A stretch of 30,348 nucleotides of DNA, from positions 1 to 30,348 of the forward strand of contig FLMG01001160.1 in NCBI GenBank assembly GCA_900088475.1. Direction: 5' to 3'. Position numbers and translations under genes: made by a program. Source of the stretch: Hyphochytrium catenoides (Eukaryota; Sar; Hyphochytriomycetes; Hyphochytriales; Hyphochytriaceae). This document shows, piece by piece, positions 21,866-30,348 of this stretch (the first letter of the stretch is position 1; each line of letters opens with the position of its first letter). The notes under the pieces were generated by a model. That model was not told the DNA's origin. It searched no databases and saw only the letters and a program-made list of their open reading frames with translations.

Positions 21866-24800
21866 CACCGCTTCTCTCCTACTATTGGATAGATCTGTCT
21901 TGGGGATTGTAGTGTCTCACTGATGCGCAGCAGAAGGTTTGTTGTGCTGCTCTTGGATAGACAACTCGATAAGCAAGAATACACAGCCGAGCAAGAGAAA
22001 GCTGCATCAGCTTTGGAGCCCAGAGGAAGAGAAGAAGTTCCCGCTAATCCTTCCGAAGTTGGAGGCAAATGACACTGTGCATGCCTCCAATGAGGATTGC
22101 AGCAGAGTCCGCGCACGACAAGGCAGTTCTTGCTCTTTCCTGACGCCTTGTTGTTGCAGGCCCACACCTAAAGACAAGTTATGCTGGCGGCAAGACGCAT
22201 GGAAGCCCATTAAAATGCACGACAACAGTCTTGTCAACTGAGACCTCTTCCCCCAGACCGTACCGTACCACATGAGCAGTGCGAAAGCGATTGGGAGAGG
22301 TCCGACTACAGGAAGGGGAGGAAAAGTAAAGGAGCGTGATAAAAGAGCGAGGAAAAAGGGGTCGGCACAGGAAGCCAGCTGAAGAAGGAAGATGGCTGGT
22401 TCACTGTGCACAAGTGTGGCTGGAGACACTCCAGGCCTATCTACAGCGTCCAGCGTGAGCCCGATGTGAGGGAGAAGGAAAGTCTCTAACGAGAGGAGGG
22501 GAAGGGGCCAAAAGAGCTGCACGAAATGTAGAGCAATCAAGCCATCACTGGATAGCATGTCGTGACACCTAAATGGGAAACGGGATTGACAGTCCTACGA
22601 AGCCCTTGTTAATATTCGCATGTCCATGTTGGATGAGACACCCAACCACTGCTTTAAGGCTGCCATTGAACCATTATCAGAGCCACAATGAGGGCACGGC
22701 CAAGGAAGAATATGGTCTTCTTTGAACAGGAACTCGTAGGGACTCCAACCTCTTCTCCCTTCTGCTCAATAACTTTCTCTTTCCCTCCTTCCCTCAGCCC
22801 TGTTCTCTCTCTGCTGGTTGAACAGCTTCAAGTCCCCCATTCGAGTGCCCAGTCGACCTGCATGTCTGGGACTCAAGGCCCAACCTCGACCAGCACATTG
22901 TCCGCCTCCCTGGGAAAGGTTGGACATTGTTCTTTTTACCTCAGCAGAAGGGTGAGACGATCTCCTTGGTCGGGCTCATGGCTAGAACTCTAGGACAGGC
23001 CACTCTGTTGATTGAGGCACTTCTGCTGTGTGGTCCGATCCTTTTCTAAGGGAGAAATCAAGCGACTTTCCTCTGGACTGTGAAGCCTTTCTGCCGTTCT
23101 CTATATCTCTTTCCTGATTTAATTCGGTGTTCTCAAACCCTTTTTCACTCTGTTTCGTAGTTGGGGGGGAGGAACTTTCTTTATGTTTGAGGTTTCTGCA
23201 AGACCTGTAAAGTGAAAGGAAGAAATTATTTCCCGTCAAGAGCTGTCCATGAGATGATTGTCTCTCGGCCCTACAATATTCACATATTCTGCAAATGCCT
23301 AGATTGGCTCGTGGACTATCGACTTCTCAATAACAGTGAACCTATAATCTGTGTTTTGTCTTTGTTTCTTAGTCCCATAACTGACGCATATATGATGCCT
23401 CCATATTGACTTATTTGTGAGGTCAGGGCAAGAGCCATGTACGCCCATCATCCTGCACGTCCTGCTGTCCAACTGAGCTACTACTACTACTACTACAGGC
23501 TCGTGACTACACTGTACATGTACTTCATTTGTGTAGGAACTAGTAGGAAGTAAGAACTAAAGTTCCCAAGAAAGAACAGCTTGTCATAAAGGCTTTACCT
23601 CTTTTTGGTGGGAGGTTCACATTTCTACGAATAATAAGGCTGGCTACAGTATTCCATTGGCTGGCTAACTAACCGCATCATCCTTCCCGCCAATAAATAT
23701 TGGTGCGTTGAAGAGACATGACCATAGAACAACAGTTATGAGAGCACGACTACCAGGAAGACGAGGGGAGCCAATGAACGCGTTAGTTCCTAGAGGGTTA
23801 AAAACGGCATCGTCACTACTCACGATGAATCTTCACAAGGTAAGCTCATTATTCATAGGGAATATATATTCAGTAAGATCCATCACGGAATCAAGCTGAT
23901 GGTGCAGTATCTATGACTGCCGCTATATGCAGTGGCCACAGCAAGGTGATCACATGTGGCACTTGGACTGCTGTTGGCACTGTAAGACTTCGGTTAGCAT
24001 GAGAGTGCACTGAGCTAGTGGTCTCCTGACCATGCTGTGTAACTGGTGCTGCGTGATGCACGTAAGCTTTCTATCTCATATATGGCATCTACTTCCGGGC
24101 ATGACGTTGTCCTTGTGATTGAAGAGGGGCAAGGCAGCAACTCAAGTTTCCATGTAGGAGAGGGCTAGCGATGGGTTAGATTGTTTGATCTTAATAGCGG
24201 CACGCTACTGTTATATTCTGCTGAATGGAGTTGCTCATGACCATACGACAGTGGCATTGACTCTGAGAGCTCGCCTCCTGCGAATCTTTGTTGGTAGCTC
24301 TAAGTATTTATTCAGACCATCGAATCTGTACGGCCACCCTTCTGTGGATGGGTATTCCTGGCGAGGGCCTCCCTTGCTGCTTGTTCGCTGTGGTTGATAG
24401 CAGCGATACTTAGGAAGAGCTGCCCAGAGCGATCGAAAAACTGAGAGAATGCTTGAGGGTCGACTGATACGTCCTACTTCTAATTGGCCTAACAATCATG
24501 ACTGGAAACGGTATTCAGTCCTAATGGCTGGCAGCTTCCGCTACCTGTAAGAAAACTTGCCTCCTAGCAAATGCTCCTTCTTCGACGCAACCATTCAAAC
24601 CTTGAAAGGCTTCTCAGGCTGGACCTTACCCTAGGCCACTGACCTTGTGGACACATGTGGACACATTGGTTAGGTTCGATATGGGAGTAGCATCTCCAGT
24701 AATGGTAGGTTGAACAGAGGTAGGATGACATATTACGAAGCAACTGAAGAAGGTTGGCCGACCATTGCAGTGGGGGACTTATGGCCAAGGATATCGCCAT

Positions 24801-25307
24801 GCCACTTTGATGCTTCAATGCCAAAATAAGGCAGGTCATGAGCTATAAGCGTGGTCGTATCGCTAGGATGCTGCTAGTGTGACCTCTCACCACAAAATGG
24901 GCCGATAGCACTGATGGTATAGCACATCGGTAGACAGAGACGGTAGCTGAATAGTATCTGATTATTGGGTGAAATGACCCTGAGTGTCAAAGGAAGACCA
25001 CATTTGAATTCTCGTTCGTCTCATCCTCCCGCTCGTCTGGCTTTTCTTTTTTTAGGGTGCTTGACAGCTACGCAGAAAGGCTGGGGATCACTTTAGCCAA
25101 GGTAAAGGCATAGCCACCAAGGACCCTCGTCTACACGACGAACCCCTTAAAGGCTGTCCCGCTACTATCAAAGCAGCAGAGTATGGAAGTGCCACCCTTT
25201 CCTTTCGAGTAAGCACGCAAGGCCGAGGAAACCATGTCATTTTGAGAGAAAGGCTTAAAAGGTGAGCCCTGTGAAATCAAGAGTGGTTCGGAGCTCGTAG
25301 CTTCTAC
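21866..25307. other. Long region without a defensible gene
   Basis: About 3.4 kb. The longest frame is 22007-22558 on the minus strand (183 codons from an ATG), leucine-rich with no recognisable domain or conserved motif.  Others are below 105 codons and do not link across plausible introns. There is a short CTA microsatellite at 23478-23496. I found no tRNA-like T-arm, no rRNA and no transposon ends. The region could hold non-coding transcripts, promoters of the flanking genes, or fast-evolving genes with short exons that cannot be seen by eye. Confidence 0.5.
23478..23496. repeat. CTA trinucleotide microsatellite
   Basis: Six uninterrupted CTA units plus one base. It lies in the gene-poor segment and no reading frame depends on it. 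Confidence 0.9.
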
Positions 25308-27267
25308 TTAGAACTGAATGCTGTCAAGCTCTTCCTCGCGCGAACCGCTAGCCTTCGGAGATGGCGACGGTTCAACCCCATCGGGACCGGGAGTTTGAGT
25401 TGCGTCAGTATTAGCCCGCTTTCGCATCTCCTCCTGCGGGAGTGAGTACGAGATAGTGACGTCAGTTCAGAACGCCTGATTAGTTCCAGACACCACAATC
25501 ATGAGCGCTTACTTTTAATTGCGACAAAAGAGAAAACCCAGCTCTTGAGTGGTTGCCTCGAACGTCAAAGTTACTCCCTACATCTAGACCTGGCTCACGA
25601 TGGAAGGAAGATTGTTTGTGGGTTGGAGATGCCCATTCGAAACCATGTTCTCTGTTCCCTGTATTATCTACATGACTCAAGCTGTCCATGTTCCGCAAAG
25701 GCGCGTCCTGGGTTGAGGCAGAGGTTACGCTGTAGGATAAACGTGGGCCATAATTGTCCGCCTGAGTTGAACGGCTGTTGGCTCTATCTGTTGACGCGAG
25801 AGGCCGAGGGTGCCCAAGCTGGCGCTTTTTGTGGCTGCCTGGCTGACCAGCTCGGCCTTGCTTGCTTCCTGGGCCTCTAGTATTATCGCGTGAGTACATC
25901 TCAACCAGTGTTATATACAGCTCCACGTTTGGATGAAGCTCCTTTAGCAAAGCCTGCGCAGAGTACTGCTTAGCCATTTTCTTAGCGAATCCGCTGCCTA
26001 CTCCTACGCGGTTGCCACACGACGCGATGAACTTGAACAAAAACTGGTGAGTTGTCCCAGTTGCTGCCAGCTCTTCGTTGGAACGCTGGGTCTGCTCAGA
26101 CTTATAGTTGACAATGATCCCAGGATTTCTGTTCTGGTACTCTTGCAGGACTTGTGCCGGAGTTTTGATACCAAGTTCAGCGCAGGCGGGCACCACACGA
26201 GGGTCTTCGACCTGTAGACGAATGAATTGACTGATCGTCATATTTTGCGAATTGTTCGTGGAGGTAGGCAACTGCTCTCCATGTAGCGGCGAGAGCACTT
26301 GTCCTTTCGCCTTCAGGTCCTGCCAGAAACCTGGGAGCAGCATATCAAGAGTAGCCTCCGCGGCTAGCTGTTTAGCCATCTTCTTGTTCCCGTACTCAGC
26401 CTTCCCATACTCAATACCATCCAGGTACACTGAGCAGCTATAAGGACAGAGCGGGTCGTCAGCTTCCTTTATGACGTACTTGGGAAGGCACTTGAGCTTT
26501 GTCATCGTATACTCTTGCAAGAAGCTGATAGCCGTCTTTCCCTCCGGGGACGGGATATCGTTCTCACCGTTTCTGAGAGCCTGCCGGCGCGCCTCCTTTG
26601 CCTCCTTCTTCTTCTGCGTCTTCGCAAGCTTCGCCGCTTTATCATTTTGTCCCTGACAGACGTCAGTAGAACTCAGGCCTGAGTCAGCCACAAAGTTTGA
26701 AGATGACCCTTTACTGGCCGAAAAGAGGCTAGCAGCGGAGTCTTCGTCCTTTTGAGCAATAGTGTCCGCGACATCTGGACCATACTCTTGCGCAGTCTCG
26801 ACCGATCGAGCTTTCTTTTCTTTGGATGACAATTCCCCGCCTTTATTTCCCTCTGTTGCATGAAAGCCAGCTCCTCGTTTCCTTTTCAAACCTAGAGAGC
26901 TCTTTTTCAGCGTCTCCATGCAGAGGTCATATATCTCTGTAAAGAGGACCCTAGGGTTGGCCGAGGTGAATGCATTGGAAAGGGTAAAGCTAGGTTGAAA
27001 CGTCCTGAGTGGGGGCGAGTGGATCTCTACATGGTGCTCTGATGGACAAATATATGGTCTGGTCCAGGTGACTACTCTGCTTTCTTGGTGGAAATAGCAC
27101 GTAGTACCACTGATGTGTGACACGGAAGTCCAGCCACGAGGAAGGGTATTTGAGAGCAGGCTACTCTCATAGTCTTGGGCACTATCTGCGTGCGTTCGCC
27201 CCTGCGCTCGATCGGACTCAAGTCCATGTTGTGGTGCGGCCTCGCCAGCAAGACTTTTGCCTTCCAT
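25308..27267 (-). CDS. DGCR8-like: DGCR8/Pasha homologue, double-stranded RNA-binding Microprocessor subunit
   Basis: Exons 27267-25513 and 25433-25308 (79-nt intron, phase 0), 626 residues. In animals this protein clamps primary microRNA hairpins and guides the RNase III enzyme Drosha in the nucleus. Domains: WW domain at 42-73 (LPRGW to VVTWTRPY), whose ESRVVTW core I recall as near identical in human DGCR8; basic stretches near 127-131 and 210-230, probably nuclear signals; dsRBD1 at about 243-312 (SCSVYLDGIEYGKAEYGNKK then MAKQLAAEATL); a connector with DPRV and PAQVLQEYQNRNPG; dsRBD2 at about 365-447 (GFAKKMAKQYSAQALLKELH). Exon 2 completes the C-terminal helix SLLSQLKEEMRKRA, the counterpart of the Drosha-binding tail. 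The Pro-Cys heme ligand of animal DGCR8 is not seen after the WW domain. The single long coding exon contrasts with its intron-rich neighbours. A plain WW/dsRBD protein is the alternative, but the order, spacing and tail all fit DGCR8. Confidence 0.9.
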
Positions 27268-27604
27268 GACTTATGTAAGAAAGCCAGGCTCGCTTATCCT
27301 TTGTCGCTCTTGCTGTTGCTCATAGCCCTGAAGAAAGTCGGGATGTCTAACGGTTTGTTTGAAGGTGTGATTGGTCAGTACTAGAAAATGTCCCCTGTTT
27401 CAAGTCTGCCTGTTTCCAGCGTTCTCCTGCTGAGGCCGGGATGGATCTACTGAAGCTAGTTGACCTCTCTCCTTCATGCCAACAGCCTCTGCTCATCAAC
27501 AAAGTCAAGCTACCCAGTCGACGGCGAGCTGATTGAGGAGGAGCTAAAGCTTCTTCCACCTTAAGAAACCTCGCGCTCCCGTTCTGCGCCACATTTACTC
27601 GTTG

Positions 27605-27968
27605 TCAGGATGATGCTATCAGAGTGTAAATTGACGAACTCAATTTGCTAAAACTGGCCTTCAAGACGTCAGACATCCTCCCTTCAAACTCCTTGAGCTT
27701 CTTCTAATGGAGTCACCTGTACCCTAGTAGCCAGCGCTGCTCTCCGACTCACTACAGCGACAAAGCCTCCACGTCTTGACATGAGGGCCTCGGTGTACTC
27801 TGAGACGGGGGGGTGGCCCCTTTGAAGATACAGATTCTGGTAGAGGATGACATAGTGAGGAGGAGGTGGTGGTGTGAGCAAATCCGCTGTTTTGCCAGAA
27901 AACAAGTCTTTTCCTACCGCTTGTCAGTGCCAGTGGTGGCGCACACCGTGATGCGGTGGCTTCATCAT
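27605..27968 (-). CDS. Possible small three-exon gene of 84 residues, unrecognised
   Basis: A candidate model with exons 27968-27947, 27886-27753 and 27703-27605 reads from ATG to stop in 84 residues with matching phases (1, then 0), introns of 60 and 49 nt, and a consensus GTGAGT donor on the second. The protein runs MMKPPHHADLL, a five-proline run, then VILYQNLYLQRGHPP, and an amphipathic end with KKLKEFEGRMSDVLKASF. It resembles real protein more than the other frames here, but I know no family for it, and upstream exons are possible. It lies between the Pasha and glycine dehydrogenase genes. Confidence 0.33.
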
Positions 27969-28177
27969 CTGTGCAGTGCATGATTGAGTGTCTCTTCCCG
28001 TCAGCAGACCCGTCAGCAGACATCCTGAGATCTGTCAGAGCTGTCTCGCCCTCTTTGTTTCTGGAGTTCGATCTTGGCGAACGCAGGAGACAGCTCATCT
28101 CTGTAAGAGCCGCCCGGCTGTCAAGGCTAGCGCGCCGTAGGGAGAGCAGTTGCTAGAACGTGATCAAGGTTGCGACT
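27969..28177. promoter_or_regulatory. Presumed divergent promoter region
   Basis: About 210 bases separate the ATG of the plus-strand glycine dehydrogenase gene from the nearest minus-strand start; if that small gene is not real, about 910 bases separate it from the Pasha start. Regulatory sequence for divergent transcription must lie here, but I can point to no specific element. A short direct repeat (CCGTCAGCAGA twice, near 27999-28020) is the only structure I notice. Confidence 0.3.
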
Positions 28178-30348
28178 ATGTTGCTGTCAGCTGCTAGAAG
28201 AGGCTTCAGGGCCTTCCCTGGAAGCCAAAGGCCTTTAGCGGTTATCAATGGCCTGGTGGGTTCTAGCATAACACTATCTGCAATAGTCGGCTGACACTTT
28301 CTTGTCACAGGGACCACGACGATACTTGGCAGCAAAAGCGTCCGTTCTGGGCAGTTCGGATCAGTTCATTAACCGCCACATTGGGCCGCGCGATGATGAT
28401 ATCCAAGACATGCTTAAGCTTGTGGGCTTCAAGACGTTGGACGAGCTCATTGATAGTACTGTTCCGCCTCATATTCGACTGGACAATGAACTGAAGCTTC
28501 CCGATCCCAGGACCGAAGCGGAGGCTCTGGAAGAACTGAGGGCCATTGCGTCGAAAAATAAAGTCTATCGATCTTTCATCGGGATGGGCTACTATAACAC
28601 CTTCACCCCAGGCGTTATCCAGAGAAATGTGCTTGAAAATCCGGGTTGGTACACCGCCTACACCCCATATCAAGCTGAAGTGGCACAAGGCAGACTGGAG
28701 TCTTTGTTGAATTATCAGACTATGATCTGCGATATGACTGGCTTCGCAATGGCGAACGCCTCTTTATTGGATGAAGGTAAGAAGTGGCCCGAAGATAGTA
28801 AACTTTAGTCCACTAGATATTCTCACACGATCGGCAGGAACGGCTGCTGCTGAGGCGATGAACATGTGCGTGGGCGCCACCAAGAACAAGAACAAGTTTT
28901 ACGTCGCTGCAGACACTCATCCCCAGACAATAGGAGTCATTGAAACCCGCGCGAACGCCATAGGAATCGAAGTCGTAGTAGGGGATGTGGACAAACTAGA
29001 CCTGGATGCCAAGGACTACTGCGGTGTTCTAGTACAGTATCCTTCTACTTATGGAGACATCCGGAACTACTCGGATCTCGCCGCCAAGGCCAAAGCCTCT
29101 GGAGCCCTCGTCGTCGCAGCAGCAGACCTGCTGTCCCTGGCAATGCTAAAGAGTCCAGCTGAATGGGGTGCCGACATTGCCGTCGGCAGTTCCCAGAGGT
29201 TTGGAGTTCCACTATTCTTTGGTGGACCGCACGCTGGGTACTTGGCCACATCCGACAAATATAGCCGCAAAATGCCTGGTAGAATTATAGGAGTCTCCAT
29301 TGACTCGAATGGCAAGCGTGCCCTGCGGATGGCGATGCAGACTCGCGAGCAGCATATCCGCCGGGATAAGGCGACAAGCAATATCTGCACGGCTCAAGCA
29401 CTCTTGGCCAATATGGCTGGTAAGTGGGAGCTTAAGGCTAGAGGTAGTGACGGAAGGCTATAAGATTGCTGTCCGGTAGAGCGAGACATGGCTAGCGAGA
29501 TTTGAAGAAAAAGTTGTTTATGGCTGCGATAGCTGTAGAGTGGCGTCTTTGTGTACGGCTAACCATTGATGGACGGGGTCAGTAGGAGTGGAGACTTCCT
29601 ATATGCGGGCTAGCCTCTAAACCCACTTCTGAAATAGGATTCTATGCGGTGTACCATGGCCCTGAAGGCATAAAGGAGATTGCCGCTCGTGTAAACAACG
29701 CAACGAACATCTTGGCTGAGGGAATCAAGCAGGCAGGGCATGAGGTGGTGACCAAGAATTTCTTTGATACAATTACAGTGAAGGCAAAAGGGGGATCCGC
29801 GGCTATTGTCAAGGCTCTGACAGCACGGGGCATTAATGTCAGGCCTATCGATGACGAGTGCGTGGGCATTGCCTTGGATGAGACGGTTACAGAGGAGGAC
29901 TTGACCAATCTGATCCAGGGCTTCGGCGTGAAGAATGTTGACTTAGAGGCTCTTGCTAACAAGGCCGGCAGCAGCATTCCCGATGCTCTGCAGAGGAAAA
30001 GCGAGTTTTTGACTCATCCTATCTTCAACACTTACAGGTCAGAGACAAAGATGATGCGCTATATCAAGACGCTTGAGGACAAAGATGTAGGGCTCAATCG
30101 CTCCATGATTGCGCTTGGCTCCTGTACTATGAAGCTGAACGCAGTCAGCGAACTGCAGCCAGTGAGCTGGCCAGAATTCTCTGGAATCCATCCTTTTGTT
30201 CCTGAGGACCAGGTTATGGGGTACACCGAGATGATCGAAACTCTGCATGATGCTCTTGCCAAGATAACGGGCTTCGCTGCTGTGTCCTCACAGCCCAATT
30301 CTGGTGCTCAGGGGGAGTATGCGGGTTTGATGGCTATCCGCTCCTATC
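28178..30348 (+). CDS. GLDC: Glycine dehydrogenase (decarboxylating), mitochondrial P protein, 5' part
   Basis: Exons 28178-28255, 28311-28776, 28838-29419 and 29638 to the window end, about 612 of roughly 1,000 residues. The P protein of the glycine cleavage system uses pyridoxal phosphate to decarboxylate glycine and passes the aminomethyl group to the H protein in mitochondria. Exon 1 encodes an acid-free, Arg-rich presequence ([19 protein letters not shown]). Conserved stretches follow: [27 protein letters not shown] then [16 protein letters not shown], the GGPHAG motif, [20 protein letters not shown], and [29 protein letters not shown] near the edge. The PLP-binding lysine lies beyond the window, so completeness cannot be judged. 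Introns are phase 0, 1 and 1 and 55-218 nt long. No damage is visible in the part present. Confidence 0.97.

Noticed and set aside
22007-22558. 183-codon open frame on the minus strand
   Set aside because: It has an ATG but no recognisable motif, an uneven leucine-rich composition and no linking exons. It looks like an open frame on the complement of purine-rich sequence.
23400-25300. tRNA or other RNA genes in the gene-poor block
   Set aside because: I looked for a GGTTCGA-type T-arm with a matching acceptor stem; the hit near 24670 (GGTTCGATA) has no pairing partner at tRNA spacing.

Overview
This is a piece of a nuclear genome from a single-celled or algal eukaryote. All six confidently modelled genes are eukaryotic, and five of them carry GT-AG introns, mostly 37-260 nt long, with YTNAY-like branch sites near many acceptors. 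Genes lie on both strands and are fairly dense. The two proteins with WRKY19-type Cys/His zinc-finger arrays are of a kind I associate mainly with stramenopiles and other algae or protists, so a stramenopile-like host is my best guess. The sequence alone does not fix the lineage. There is no viral, bacterial-operon or transposon signature.

Layout: (1) 2.2-3.2 kb, plus, a four-finger WRKY19-type zinc protein. (2) 3.9-6.05 kb, plus, an 11-exon mitochondrial Glu/Leu/Phe/Val dehydrogenase of bacterial type. (3) 6.2-14.2 kb, minus, a 25-exon chromatin reader of about 1,624 residues: bromodomain, three PHD-ePHD pairs, coiled coil, a fourth PHD-ePHD pair, a zf-4CXXC_R1 domain and a last ePHD. (4) 14.9-19.0 kb, minus, a 20-exon transportin-3/Mtr10-type nuclear import receptor (972 residues). 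(5) 20.7-21.9 kb, minus, a second, six-finger WRKY19-type protein. (6) 21.9-25.3 kb, a long stretch with no gene I can defend. (7) 25.3-27.3 kb, minus, a DGCR8/Pasha homologue with WW domain, two dsRNA-binding domains and, after a single intron, the C-terminal helix that binds Drosha in animals. (8) 27.6-28.0 kb, minus, a doubtful small gene. (9) 28.2 kb to the window end, plus, glycine dehydrogenase (P protein), cut off by the window.

The genes are not an operon. Two encode mitochondrial amino-acid catabolic enzymes, each with its targeting peptide on a separate first exon; the others act in the nucleus (chromatin reading, nuclear import, zinc-finger DNA or protein binding, primary microRNA processing). 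The outstanding item is the Pasha/DGCR8 homologue. If the host is outside the animals and their close unicellular relatives, it implies a Microprocessor in an unexpected lineage and predicts a Drosha partner and hairpin microRNAs elsewhere in the genome. The second is the reader protein, whose domain order I do not recognise from any described family.

Exon models were built by eye from reading frame, splice consensus, intron phase and family similarity. For each multi-exon model the exon lengths sum to a multiple of three.
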